64,000 nucleotides of DNA, from the NCBI RefSeq assembly GCF_008831235.1, contig NZ_WBKF01000002.1, positions 310,001-374,000 on the forward strand. Reading direction: 5' to 3'. The position numbers were made by a program, and so were the translations under genes. Shown piece by piece: positions 45,081-54,615 of the stretch (position 1 is its first letter; each line of letters starts with the position of its first letter). This DNA is from Pseudoclavibacter sp. CFCC 11306. GTDB taxonomy: Bacteria > Actinomycetota > Actinomycetes > Actinomycetales > Microbacteriaceae. A model generated the notes under the pieces. It ran no database searches. It had not been told where the DNA came from and was given only the letters and a program-made list of their open reading frames with translations.

Positions 45081-45494
45081 CTACGGCGATCGCAGCACGC
45101 CGAGAAACAGCATCAGCGCATCGACCATACGCTGTGCGCTCTCAGGCGTGAGGTCGATGCCCAGGCCGTCGTCGGTGCTGCAGGTGAGGTAGGGGGCGGT
45201 GCCGCACTGGATCAGCCCGACCCAGCATTCGTGCCCGCGCGGAGTCGAGAGGACCTGTCCGTCGGTCATCAGCGTCTCGCGTACGACCAATGGCACGGGA
45301 ACCATTGCGCTCATGTGCATCAGGTCGACCTCGAGGTCGTGCTGGTGGCTTTCGCCCAACACGCACCACGACGGGCAGTCGAGATGTAGTGCGTGGGCGT
45401 TCCCGAGATGCTGCTGGTCGTGCGACGACGTGGCGGGAGCGTCGATCGAAAGGGCGTCTTCTGGCGTGGGCTCTGGGGCGTCGTGTTCGTTCAT
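45081..45494 (-). CDS. DUF6907-like small protein
   Basis: A 137-aa protein with CPSWCVLGESHQHD, a Trp-Cys and His pattern recalled from actinobacterial DUF6907-type proteins. RGHECWVGLIQCG and a C-terminal helical segment (ESAQRMVDALMLFLGVL) follow. The conserved Cys and His residues could bind metal, which fits the CobW GTPase that follows by nine bases (inference). No clear Shine-Dalgarno precedes ATG 45494; function unknown. Confidence 0.6.
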   Translation of the reverse strand: MNEHDAPEPTPEDALSIDAPATSSHDQQHLGNAHALHLDCPSWCVLGESHQHDLEVDLMHMSAMVPVPLVVRETLMTDGQVLSTPRGHECWVGLIQCGTAPYLTCSTDDGLGIDLTPESAQRMVDALMLFLGVLRSP

Positions 45495-45556
45495 GCGGCC
45501 AGTTCACCGGCAGGCGCTGACAGATCGGCACGTGGACGTCCTCGGCCATCGAAGTG

Positions 45557-45589
45557 TGCACAGACGATGATCGATCGGTCGTCTGTGCA
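45557..45589. terminator. Inverted repeat between XRE and DUF6907-like genes
   Basis: TGCACAGACGA and TCGTCTGTGCA are perfect 11-bp arms around an 11-base spacer, seven bases after the XRE gene stop. It may be a terminator or attenuator for the XRE gene, or an operator for the following pair; the arms contain CTGTGCA. Confidence 0.5.
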
Positions 45590-45595
45590 GAGTGC

Positions 45596-45889
45596 TCAGT
45601 CCAAGCGGATATCGGGGTACTGATCGGGAATGATGTCTTCGACGCGAACGTGCAGAGCGTTCGCCAGACAGATCAGGTTGATGAGCGTGAGGTTTGCAGG
45701 TCGGCCGTCCTGGCCGCGCCCCTGCTCATAGCGCACATATGTGTAAGGGGCCATGCCTGCCTGAGCGGCGACGTACTCCTGGCTGAAGCCACGCTCTCGC
45801 CGCACCTGAGCGAGCAGCAGCCCGAAGTCTGCCATGAAACGCTGCCAGTCCTGCTGCGCGTGAGCAGTCAGACGGGCAGGACGGGGCAT
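45596..45889 (-). CDS. XRE-family helix-turn-helix regulator
   Basis: A 97-aa (or 108-aa from ATG 45922) DNA-binding protein. The HTH covers LLLAQVRRERGFSQEYVAAQAGMAPYTYVRYEQGR, with the unusual insertion GQDGRPANLT before the final helices NLICLANALHVRVEDII. It probably regulates itself or neighbours. The start is uncertain: 45889 keeps the full HTH with a short leader, and no Shine-Dalgarno is visible at either ATG. Confidence 0.78.
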   Translation of the reverse strand: MPRPARLTAHAQQDWQRFMADFGLLLAQVRRERGFSQEYVAAQAGMAPYTYVRYEQGRGQDGRPANLTLINLICLANALHVRVEDIIPDQYPDIRLD

Positions 45890-45965
45890 CCAAATAGGAT
45901 GCAGCTCGCTTCGCCGCGGCATACCCTTGCAGACAAGGGGGAATGCGCAGACCGGCGCCGAGGCC

Positions 45966-45971
45966 TACGCT
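45966..45971 (+). promoter_or_regulatory. Leaderless -10 element of the DUF3054 gene
   Basis: TACGCT followed by six bases and GTG 45978, with no Shine-Dalgarno sequence; it fixes the start inside the longer open frame. Confidence 0.45.
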
Positions 45972-45977
45972 GTCTGT

Positions 45978-46481
45978 GTGAGCACCAATACCACTGCACC
46001 AGAAGTGACCGCCGAAACCGACGTCGCCGCAGGCGAGAGCCCGACGGCCTTCGCCGAGCTCGAGACGCCGCAGCAGCGAGCCGATCGGCTCTCCCGCATC
46101 GGCACGGGCCCGGTGTGGGTCATCACAGCGATCGTGCTCGACGCCGTCTCGATTCTGCTCTTCGCCTTCATCGGCGGTCGTGCGCACGCAGCCGACCCGA
46201 GCTTCCTGCATGTGCTCGAGGTGGCCTGGCCGTTCCTGCTGAGCGCGTTCGTCGGGTGGGTCTGGGCGCACGCCTGGCGTCGCCCGCTCGACCTCTCGCA
46301 CACTGCTGCGCCGATCTGGCTGTTCACTCTCGTCGGGGGCGTACTGCTGCGCGGGCTCACGCTGCACGGCGTCGCCTTCGGGTTCGTGATCGTCACCGGC
46401 ACTGTGCTCGCCGTCTTCATGTTCGGCTGGCGAGCCATTCTGCGGTCGTTCGCCCGGCGCTCAGCCGGCTGGCGTCGCTGA
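45978..46481 (+). CDS. DUF3054 family membrane protein
   Basis: A 167-aa protein with an acidic N-terminus and four predicted membrane helices beginning WVITAIVLDAVSILLFAFIGGRAHA. The family signature WPFLLSAFVGWVWAHAWRRPLDL and the final FMFGWRAILR segment match DUF3054, an actinobacteria-rich family of unknown function. It overlaps the convergent EEP gene by 21 bases. Confidence 0.87.
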   Translation: MSTNTTAPEVTAETDVAAGESPTAFAELETPQQRADRLSRIGTGPVWVITAIVLDAVSILLFAFIGGRAHAADPSFLHVLEVAWPFLLSAFVGWVWAHAWRRPLDLSHTAAPIWLFTLVGGVLLRGLTLHGVAFGFVIVTGTVLAVFMFGWRAILRSFARRSAGWRR

Positions 46482-47468
46482 CCTGCTGAGATCGACCACG
46501 ATCGGTCGATGATCGCTCGCGGTGACTCGCTGGCCGGAGATCGGCCAGAGGCCTCTGACCTGCCACTGATCGGTCGTGTATGCGCGATCGATCGGCGCTC
46601 CGAGCCATGCCGGCAGCACGCTCGGCCAGGTGCCTCCTGTGGTCGACCCCTGCGTGTCTGAGCCCGGCGCCCGGCACGAGCCCAGCGTCGGCCCGATGTT
46701 CGCGTCAGTGCCGTTGAAATCGCCGACGATGACGGCCTCGCCGCTGTCGCACCATGAGCCGAGCCACCCCAGGTGTGCCCGCCAGATCTGGGCCTGTTCG
46801 ACGGCGAAGCCCGGCTGCTGCGCATGCGCCACCACGATGGTCGGCCCTTGACCGTTGACCGGTTTGGCGGCGACTCCCGGACGCACCGACTGTGAGGTGT
46901 CGTCGACGACGCGGTACCTCCCCAACTTCGAGCTGATCAGCACCGACGACGGCCATGCGCTGTCGCTGCCCTGCGCAGGAAGCACCCGCATGTCGAGACC
47001 GTCTGCTGCGAGCTGGTCGGCCAGGGCATGCGCCTCGCTGGGGGTCGTCTCTGGGAGTGCGATGACCTGCGGCGAGACCTGCTGCGCGAGGGCTGCGACG
47101 TCGTCGACCGAATCGGCTGAGCCGCCCACGTTCCAGCTGAGCACGCGCAGGCCGTCAGCGGATGCCGCGGGCAGGCTGGCGACGTCGAAAGCGCGCGGCG
47201 GGGTGGTCAGGCGCGGCGAGAGCCATGGCACCGAGGCGAGAGCGACGACGAGCACGCAGACCAGCGTCAGCATCCGCACGCGACGACGCAGCAGCGAGGT
47301 GACCAACAGCAGCAGGCCGATCAGGGCGAGGGCGGCGAGCCACGGCGCGGGCATCGCGAAGAACTGTGCGAAGCCGATCTGCTGGCCGAGGTGCGCGGGC
47401 AGCCAGGCGAGGGCTCCGAGCAGCGTCAACACGACGAGCGCCCAGAGCACCGTCACGAGACGACGCAT
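46461..47468 (-). CDS. Membrane-anchored endonuclease/exonuclease/phosphatase family protein
   Basis: A 335-aa protein with three N-terminal membrane segments (residues ~1-90) and an external EEP domain. Motifs are VLSWNVGG (Asn metal site), ALPETTPSE (Glu), VGDFNGTD (Asp/Asn) and ASDHRPIVV (catalytic Asp-His). Related membrane EEP proteins may act on nucleic acids or phospholipid headgroups; the substrate is unknown. ATG 47468 has GAGAGGGAAGG upstream. Confidence 0.88.
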   Translation of the reverse strand: MRRLVTVLWALVVLTLLGALAWLPAHLGQQIGFAQFFAMPAPWLAALALIGLLLLVTSLLRRRVRMLTLVCVLVVALASVPWLSPRLTTPPRAFDVASLPAASADGLRVLSWNVGGSADSVDDVAALAQQVSPQVIALPETTPSEAHALADQLAADGLDMRVLPAQGSDSAWPSSVLISSKLGRYRVVDDTSQSVRPGVAAKPVNGQGPTIVVAHAQQPGFAVEQAQIWRAHLGWLGSWCDSGEAVIVGDFNGTDANIGPTLGSCRAPGSDTQGSTTGGTWPSVLPAWLGAPIDRAYTTDQWQVRGLWPISGQRVTASDHRPIVVDLSRSATPAG

Positions 47469-47631
47469 GTGCGGCCTTCCCTCTCATCGCACGGCCGGGC
47501 TGCTGAGAGAACAGTACAGTTGAGAGCGTGCCGCACGCTCAACCCATGTTAGCGATGCGCGCCACGTTCGGGGGTCGAGTGCGCCTCCCGTACCTGTGAA
47601 TCCGCTGAACACTCTGACAGGAGAACTACCC

Positions 47632-48393
47632 GTGCCCGATCTGCCCAAACTGGTCGCCTTCGATCTCGACGACACTCTCGCGCCCTCGAAGTCGCGCGTG
47701 CCGGAATCGATGGCGCAGGTGCTGCGCCGACTGCTCGACCGCACCCAGGTGTGTGTGATCTCGGGTGGCAACATCGGGCAGTTCCAGGCCCAAGTCATCG
47801 ATGCGCTCGAGGCCGCTGGCGGCACCGACGACGAACTCGATCGGCTGCACCTGATGCCGACCTGTGGAACGCGCTACCACCGGCATGCAGGCGGCGCCTG
47901 GCACGAGGTGTACGCGCAGGATCTCAGCGCAGACGAGAAGTCGGCCGCCGAGCGTGCGCTGACCGAGCAGGCGAAATGGCTCGGACTGTGGGAGTCGAAG
48001 ACGTGGGGGCCGATCATCGAAGATCGTGGGTCGCAGATCACCTTCTCGGCACTGGGGCAGCAGGCGCCGGTCGAGGCCAAGCAGGCGTGGGATCCGACCG
48101 GCGAGCGCAAAGACGGGCTTCGGCGTGCGGTGCAGGCCGTGCTGCCCGACCTCGAGGTGCGGGCGGGGGGCACCACGTCGATCGACATCACGCGGCGCGG
48201 TATCGACAAGGCGTATGGCATCCGGCAGCTCGCCGAACAGACCGGCATCGGCCTCGACGAGATGCTCTTCTTCGGTGACAAGCTCCATGAAGACGGCAAT
48301 GACTACCCCGTTCGGGCTCTGGGAGTGGAGTCGGTCGAGGTGACCGGCTGGCCCGACACGGAGCAGCGTCTGCGACACCTGTTGGGGCTGTAG
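47632..48393 (+). CDS. HAD-IIB family phosphatase (phosphomannomutase/Cof-like)
   Basis: A 253-aa HAD hydrolase. The nucleophile motif is AFDLDDTLAPSK, motif II ISGGN, and motif IV FFGDKLHEDGNDYPV with the acidic pair. A C2-type cap lies between. The pattern resembles eukaryote-type phosphomannomutase and Cof/YbiV phosphatases; actinobacterial copies are usually annotated only as HAD-IIB. GTG 47632 is chosen because ACAGGAG lies upstream at normal spacing. The substrate is probably a sugar phosphate (inference). Confidence 0.85.
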   Translation: MPDLPKLVAFDLDDTLAPSKSRVPESMAQVLRRLLDRTQVCVISGGNIGQFQAQVIDALEAAGGTDDELDRLHLMPTCGTRYHRHAGGAWHEVYAQDLSADEKSAAERALTEQAKWLGLWESKTWGPIIEDRGSQITFSALGQQAPVEAKQAWDPTGERKDGLRRAVQAVLPDLEVRAGGTTSIDITRRGIDKAYGIRQLAEQTGIGLDEMLFFGDKLHEDGNDYPVRALGVESVEVTGWPDTEQRLRHLLGL

Positions 48394-48485
48394 AAAATCG
48401 TTCTCGTGGCGTGTCGCACTCGCTTGGCGCACGCGATCCGCGTCATTCCGCGGCAGAACGCCATCGTGGTAATTACATTGATGTT

Positions 48486-48501
48486 ACACATCATCTAGTG
48501 G
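48486..48501 (+). promoter_or_regulatory. NrdR box 1
   Basis: ACACATCATCTAGTGG resembles the NrdR consensus acaCwAtATaTwGtgt. It lies 32 bases before box 2, the usual three-turn spacing. Confidence 0.75.
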
Positions 48502-48517
48502 TGGCTTGCGTGGCCCG

Positions 48518-48533
48518 CCACTAGATGTAGTAT
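48518..48533 (+). promoter_or_regulatory. NrdR box 2
   Basis: CCACTAGATGTAGTAT, with its CCACTAGATG half inverted relative to CATCTAGTGG of box 1 (perfect 10-bp arms). NrdR represses nrd operons when dATP/ATP is high. Confidence 0.75.
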
Positions 48534-48664
48534 CGACTCATATCTGCTGCGGCAGGCGCTCCAAGAGAGGGATCACCGCGAGCGCAGCTGTCCAGAACAC
48601 TGAGAAGACACCGATTCGAACTGCCGCTGAGGGCGAGTGCGAGTCTGAAGAATGGAGACGAAAG

Positions 48665-48910
48665 ATGTCAGTCACGGTCTACAGCAAGCCAGCATGCGTG
48701 CAGTGCAACGCGACCTACCGCGCTCTCGACAAGCGTGGCATCGACTACACCGTCGTCGACATCACTGAAGACGCCGCTGCGCTCGCCCAGGTCAAGGAGC
48801 TCGGCTACATGCAGGCGCCGGTCGTCGTGACCGATGGCGGTCACTGGTCGGGCTTCCGCCCCGACAAGATCGACGCGCTCGCAGCATCCACCGTCGCAAG
48901 CCTGGCCTGA
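48665..48910 (+). CDS. nrdH: Glutaredoxin-like NrdH redoxin
   Basis: An 81-aa thioredoxin-reductase-dependent electron donor for class Ib ribonucleotide reductase. The active site CVQC lies in [17 protein letters not shown], and the C-terminal WSGFRPDKI motif is the NrdH signature. ATG 48665 has GGAGACGAAAG upstream. nrdE follows after 20 bases, while the usual nrdI is missing between them. Confidence 0.96.
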   Translation: MSVTVYSKPACVQCNATYRALDKRGIDYTVVDITEDAAALAQVKELGYMQAPVVVTDGGHWSGFRPDKIDALAASTVASLA

Positions 48911-48930
48911 GACCGAGGCTGAGAACCATC

Positions 48931-51081
48931 TTGGACACCACGCACCCCGGCTCCGGAAGTGGCGAGAACAGCCAGCTCGACTACCACGCGCTCAACGCGA
49001 TGCTGAACCTGTATGACGAGCAGGGACACATTCAGTTCGACAAAGACCACGAGGCAGCTCGGCAGTACTTTCTGCAGCACGTGAACCAGAACACGGTCTT
49101 CTTCCATGACCTGGAAGAGAAGATCGAGTACCTGATCGAGAACGAGTACTACGAGAAAGAGTTCCTCGACCTCTACCCGTGGCAGTTCGTCAAAGACCTG
49201 TTCAAACGGGCCTATGGCTACAAGTTCCGCTTTCCGACCTTCCTGGGTGCGTTCAAGTACTACACGAGCTACACGCTCAAGACCTTCGACGGCAAGCGCT
49301 ATCTTGAGCGTTTCGAAGACCGCGTCACGATCGTGAGCCTCTACCTGGCGGCAGGCGACCAGGAGCTCGCGACGCATCTGGTCGACGAGATCGTCTCGGG
49401 CCGGTTCCAGCCGGCGACGCCGACGTTCCTCAACGCGGGCAAGAAGCAGCGCGGCGAACTCGTCAGCTGCTTTCTGCTGCGCATCGAAGACAACATGGAG
49501 TCGATCGGCCGTTCGATCAACTCGGCGCTGCAGCTCTCGAAGCGCGGCGGCGGCGTGGCCTTCCTGCTGTCGAACATTCGCGAGTCGGGTGCGCCGATCA
49601 AGCACATCGAGAACCAGTCGTCGGGTGTCATCCCGATCATGAAGCTGCTCGAAGACTCGTTCAGCTACGCGAACCAGCTCGGTGCGCGTCAGGGCGCCGG
49701 TGCGGTGTACATCAACGCACACCACCCCGACATCTATCGGTTCCTCGACACCAAGCGCGAGAACGCCGACGAGAAGATCCGCATCAAGACCCTCTCGCTC
49801 GGCGTGGTCATCCCCGACATAACGTTCGAGCTGGCCAAGCGCAACGAAGACATGTACCTCTTCAGCCCCTACGACGTCGAGCGCGTCACGGGCAAGGCGT
49901 TCGCCGACCTGTCGGTCAGCGAGCACTACTACGAGTGGGTCGACGACTCCCGCATTCGCAAGACGAAGATCAGCGCCCGCGAGTTCTTCCAGACGCTCGC
50001 CGAGATCCAGTTCGAGTCGGGCTACCCGTACATCCTGTTCGAAGACACGGCCAATCGGGCGAACCCGATCAAGGGTCGCATCAACATGTCGAACCTCTGC
50101 AGCGAGATTCTGCAGGTCAACGAACCCAGCCAGTACGACGAAGATCTGTCATACGCCCAGATCGGCAAAGACATCTCGTGCAACCTCGGTTCGCTGAACA
50201 TCGCGAAGACGATGGACTCCGAAGACTTCGGCATCACCGTCGAGACGGCCATCCGCGGTCTCACCGCGGTCAGCGACCACAGCCACATCCACTCGGTGCC
50301 GTCGATCGAGGCGGGCAACGACCGCAGCCATGCGATCGGCCTCGGGCAGATGAACCTGCATGGCTACCTCGCTCGTGAGCGCGTCTTCTACGGCAGCGAA
50401 GAGGGCGTCGACTTCACGAACATCTACTTCTACACGGTGCTCTACCACGCGTTGCGCACATCGAACCAGATCGCCATCGAGCGCGGCGAGCGCTTCGACG
50501 GCTTCGACGAGTCGAAGTACGCCAGCGGAGCGTTCTTCGACAAGTACATCGAGCAGGAGTGGAAGCCCACGACGCAGCGCGGCCGCGAGCTGTTCGAACA
50601 GGCTGGCGTGCGCATCCCCACACAGGACGACTGGCGCGAGCTCAAGGCGAGCGTGCAGGAGCACGGCATCTACAACCAGAACCTGCAGGCGGTGCCGCCG
50701 ACCGGCTCGATCAGCTACATCAACAACTCGACCTCATCGATTCACCCGATCGCCTCGAAGATCGAGATTCGCAAAGAGGGCAAGATCGGTCGCGTCTACT
50801 ACCCGGCGCCGTTCATGACGAACGACAACCTGGAGTACTACCAGGATGCCTACGAGGTCGGCTACGAGAAGATCATCGACACCTACGCCGCGGCGACGCA
50901 GCACGTCGATCAGGGGCTGTCGCTCACGCTGTTCTTCAAAGACACCGCGACCACCCGTGATCTGAACAAAGCCCAGATCTACGCATGGCGCAAGGGCATC
51001 AAGACGCTCTATTACATCCGTCTGCGCCAGATGGCGTTGGAAGGCACCGAGGTCGAGGGCTGCGTCAGCTGCATGCTGTGA
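48931..51081 (+). CDS. nrdE: Class Ib ribonucleoside-diphosphate reductase, alpha subunit
   Basis: A 716-aa catalytic subunit reducing NDPs to dNDPs. It contains the first redox Cys in [12 protein letters not shown], the radical-site NLCSEILQ (Asn, Cys, Glu) and the C-terminal redox pair EGCVSCML. It lacks the N-terminal ATP cone of class Ia, as expected for NrdE. The only start in frame near the homologous N-terminus is TTG 48931, with GAGG upstream. It is co-transcribed with nrdH and, 134 bases later, nrdF. Confidence 0.96.
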   Translation: MDTTHPGSGSGENSQLDYHALNAMLNLYDEQGHIQFDKDHEAARQYFLQHVNQNTVFFHDLEEKIEYLIENEYYEKEFLDLYPWQFVKDLFKRAYGYKFRFPTFLGAFKYYTSYTLKTFDGKRYLERFEDRVTIVSLYLAAGDQELATHLVDEIVSGRFQPATPTFLNAGKKQRGELVSCFLLRIEDNMESIGRSINSALQLSKRGGGVAFLLSNIRESGAPIKHIENQSSGVIPIMKLLEDSFSYANQLGARQGAGAVYINAHHPDIYRFLDTKRENADEKIRIKTLSLGVVIPDITFELAKRNEDMYLFSPYDVERVTGKAFADLSVSEHYYEWVDDSRIRKTKISAREFFQTLAEIQFESGYPYILFEDTANRANPIKGRINMSNLCSEILQVNEPSQYDEDLSYAQIGKDISCNLGSLNIAKTMDSEDFGITVETAIRGLTAVSDHSHIHSVPSIEAGNDRSHAIGLGQMNLHGYLARERVFYGSEEGVDFTNIYFYTVLYHALRTSNQIAIERGERFDGFDESKYASGAFFDKYIEQEWKPTTQRGRELFEQAGVRIPTQDDWRELKASVQEHGIYNQNLQAVPPTGSISYINNSTSSIHPIASKIEIRKEGKIGRVYYPAPFMTNDNLEYYQDAYEVGYEKIIDTYAAATQHVDQGLSLTLFFKDTATTRDLNKAQIYAWRKGIKTLYYIRLRQMALEGTEVEGCVSCML

Positions 51082-51206
51082 CGCAGATGTGACTGTTTGG
51101 CTGCGGCAGTCGGCTCAGGCCGATTGATGCGACTAGTGTCAGGAGGAGTCCCCGTGTCTGCGAGGGCTCCTCTTGTCTGCTGCCGTGACCGCGATTTTCA
51201 TTCTGA

Positions 51207-52193
<987 letters not shown>

Positions 52194-52660
52194 TCTGACT
52201 CGGCACAGCGGTAAGTGCTGAGCTCTGTCTGCTGGAGCGCACCTGCGGGGATTGCACTCTGCCTGCACGGATTGGACGAAATCGGCCGGTTTGCGAGTGA
52301 TCGCGGTAGAGAGCGAGTGATCCACGCAGGTGGGCTGTGCGCCCTCGCGAGAATCGACACCTCGGCCTTCATGAGATCTCGATGCAGCAGGGGGCAGGCG
52401 GGTTGAAGTTGGGGCTCTCGCGGACACCGACGTTGAGAACAAACGTTCGTGCACCTCGGATTCAGCCACCCCTGCTGCAGTCTCCCGCGACAGCTGTTCA
52501 CGCGTCGCGGCTCGCTTGACCTTGACGCGGCCGTGCTGCGAGACGCCCTGTGCTTCGATCTGCTGCCTCCACACATTCGCCAGTGGCCGTGGTGCACCGT
52601 TCCAGGTGGCGCTGGAAGCGGGCGCTGAATGCGGGCGGATGTGGCACGCCGCTCGCAAGG
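52194..52660. other. Intergenic stretch with no recognised gene
   Basis: About 470 bases follow nrdF. Open frames on both strands lack start signals, have scattered composition and resemble no known protein. No tRNA, terminator with a strong stem, or repeat was seen. It may be a decayed gene or a long untranslated region. Confidence 0.5.
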
Positions 52661-52705
52661 TATATTGTTTACCAAGTTAGATAATCCAAGTCAGGGAGCC
52701 TGACT
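52661..52705 (+). promoter_or_regulatory. hemH upstream region with weak DtxR-like site and inverted repeat
   Basis: An AT-rich block at 52661-52687 contains CCAAGTTAGATAATCCAAG (52672-52690). Its reverse complement shares CTAACTTGG with the dtxR iron box (13 of 19 positions) but only 10 of 19 with the DtxR consensus. Next to it AGTCAGG-GAG-CCTGACT (52689-52705) is a perfect 7-bp inverted repeat. Promoter and operator assignments are tentative. Confidence 0.35.
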
Positions 52706-52785
52706 GCCGCCATTTCTCACGGTAGAGCTGTGCACGCAGGGCCGGAGTGCGCCCCAACGCCTTCTCACCATGATCGGAGCTTTCG

Positions 52786-53964
52786 ATGGAGCAGAACACC
52801 GCTGTGCCCTATGCCTCGCCTGCAAGCGCAGCAGGGGCGCCGTTCGTCTCTCAGCCGCAGCGATACGACGGCATTCTTCTTGCCGGCTTCGGAGGCCCCG
52901 AAGGGCAGGAAGACGTCATTCCCTTTCTCAGAAATGTGACTCGCGGTCGCGGCATTCCAGAAGAACGGCTTGAAGAGGTCGCCCACCATTACCGTCGCTT
53001 CGGCGGCATCAGCCCGATCAACGCGCAGAACCGAGCACTGAAGAAGGCGCTCGAGCGCGAGCTGGCGGCGCGAGGCATCGACCTGCCCGTGTACTGGGGC
53101 AACCGCAACTGGGCACCGTATCTGACTGATGCGGTACGCGAGGCGGATGCGGCAGGCGACCATCGACTCCTGGCGCTCGCCACGAGTGCCTACAGCTCGT
53201 TCTCAAGCTGCCGTCAGTACCGAGAAGACTTCGCTCGTGCGCTCGAAGAGACCGGCCTCGCCGAGACCATGACGATCGACAAGATTCGTCAGTTCTTCGA
53301 TCACCCGGGCTTCGTCGACTCATTCGTTCCGAGCGTTCTGTCTGCTCTGCAGAGGTTCCGCGACGATGGAACCGACGTCGAACACATGCGTGTGCTCTTC
53401 ACCACCCATTCGATTCCTCTCGCCGACGCGCAGCGGTCGGGGCCACGAGATGCAGACTTCGGCCCGGGTGGCGCGTATGAGGCACAGCACCGGGCGGTGG
53501 CGGCAGCGGTGATGCGTCGCGTCGGCGATCAGGATGCGATGCTCAAAGACGTGAGCTGGGAGCTCGTCTACCAATCTCGATCAGGGCCCGCGGCACAGCC
53601 CTGGCTGGAACCGGATGTCTGCGACCGCATCGCCGAGCTGCCGGGCGAGTCGGTCGAGGCCATCGCGATCTCGCCCATCGGATTCGTCAGCGACCACATG
53701 GAGGTGCTCTGGGATCTCGACACCGAGGCTCTCGAGGCGGCGTCAGAAGCCGGTCTTCGCGCCGTGCGAACGGAAACTCCCGGCACCGCCCACACGCAGG
53801 TGGCCGGCATCGTAGACCTCATCGAAGAACGCATGTCGGCGGTCGATCCGGCTGATCGCCCGTCTGCCACCGCCCTCGGCCCGTGGTTCGACGTGTGTCG
53901 GCCAGGCTGCTGCGAGAACGTCAGAGCTGGGTTCAAACGTGCTGCCGCAGGCGTCGCGCCGTGA
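52786..53964 (+). CDS. hemH: Coproporphyrin III ferrochelatase
   Basis: A 392-aa enzyme inserting iron into coproporphyrin III in the actinobacterial haem route (CpfC). It begins ILLAGFGGPEGQEDVIPFL, and the catalytic His lies in FTTHSIPLADA. The C-terminal VCRPGCCEN plus the Cys in SSFSSCRQY give the four cysteines of the [2Fe-2S] cluster found in actinobacterial ferrochelatases. ATG 52786 has CGGAG upstream. Possible iron-dependent control is discussed in the findings. Confidence 0.94.
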   Translation: MEQNTAVPYASPASAAGAPFVSQPQRYDGILLAGFGGPEGQEDVIPFLRNVTRGRGIPEERLEEVAHHYRRFGGISPINAQNRALKKALERELAARGIDLPVYWGNRNWAPYLTDAVREADAAGDHRLLALATSAYSSFSSCRQYREDFARALEETGLAETMTIDKIRQFFDHPGFVDSFVPSVLSALQRFRDDGTDVEHMRVLFTTHSIPLADAQRSGPRDADFGPGGAYEAQHRAVAAAVMRRVGDQDAMLKDVSWELVYQSRSGPAAQPWLEPDVCDRIAELPGESVEAIAISPIGFVSDHMEVLWDLDTEALEAASEAGLRAVRTETPGTAHTQVAGIVDLIEERMSAVDPADRPSATALGPWFDVCRPGCCENVRAGFKRAAAGVAP

Positions 53965-54120
53965 GTGCAGTCGTCGTCGTGAAGCGTCCGCAGAGGTGCA
54001 TTCCGCTGGTCGGCTGAGAGCCGTGACCGCCGATCGCGGCGTGTAACGTGGTGGGGGCAGGATGCCCTTCGGACGCGTCGAGGGTCGGCGCGTCGCTGCG
54101 AGACAGGATGAGGATTTCTG

Positions 54121-54597
54121 ATGGCGACACACGGACTGATCATCGACCACCCCGGGCTTCCGACCGTTCCCGACCAGCGCGCGGCCCTCGACGACGCTCA
54201 GGTCAGCGAGTGCACAGAGATCGCACCGCGCACGCAGGAAGACTGGCACTACCGCATTCGCGAGGCGCTGGAGACCTTCGACGCGGACGACACCGCGGTG
54301 GTCTCAGAACTCTGCGTACTCGGTCTGAACGCGGTGAGTCTGCTCGACAGCCTTGAGGCCGTCAGCGCGAGCCAGGTGCGCTTCGTCTCGCTCGGGGAGG
54401 GCATCGACAGCGCCGAGGATCCCCGCTTTCTGGCACACGCCAAGACCATCAGCAACGCGCTCGAGGCCGGCAGGCTCGCGCAGGCTCGCACCATCATCGA
54501 CCGTGCGAAGCATCGAGACGCGGTGACTCCGCCCAAAGTCGAGTTCGTCGACCGCGACCTCTGGGAGGCCACGGCCGCTGAGACCATCGACGACTGA
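54121..54597 (+). CDS. Serine-recombinase-like domain protein lacking catalytic residues
   Basis: A 158-aa protein not found in any named family by recall. Residues ~57-130 (DTAVVSELCVLGLNAVSLLD, QVRFVSLGEGID, then an ALEAGRLAQARTIIDRAKHR helix) follow the fold pattern of resolvase/invertase catalytic domains. That pattern is D.LVV..LDRLGR....L......GV.F.SL.EGID followed by the long E helix. The N-terminal Y-x-R-V-S motif with the nucleophile Ser is absent, and the LDRLGR arginine position reads LCVLGL. No DNA-binding tail or repeats are present. GAGGA precedes ATG 54121. It lies 18 bases before the Eis-like gene. Probably a domesticated, non-catalytic protein; function unknown. Confidence 0.5.
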   Translation: MATHGLIIDHPGLPTVPDQRAALDDAQVSECTEIAPRTQEDWHYRIREALETFDADDTAVVSELCVLGLNAVSLLDSLEAVSASQVRFVSLGEGIDSAEDPRFLAHAKTISNALEAGRLAQARTIIDRAKHRDAVTPPKVEFVDRDLWEATAAETIDD

Positions 54598-54615
54598 CTC
54601 AGAAAGCGGGAGACC

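Noticed and set aside
54121-54597. Mobile element or active resolvase
   Set aside because: Catalytic residues and a DNA-binding tail are missing, and no terminal repeats or other mobile genes are nearby.
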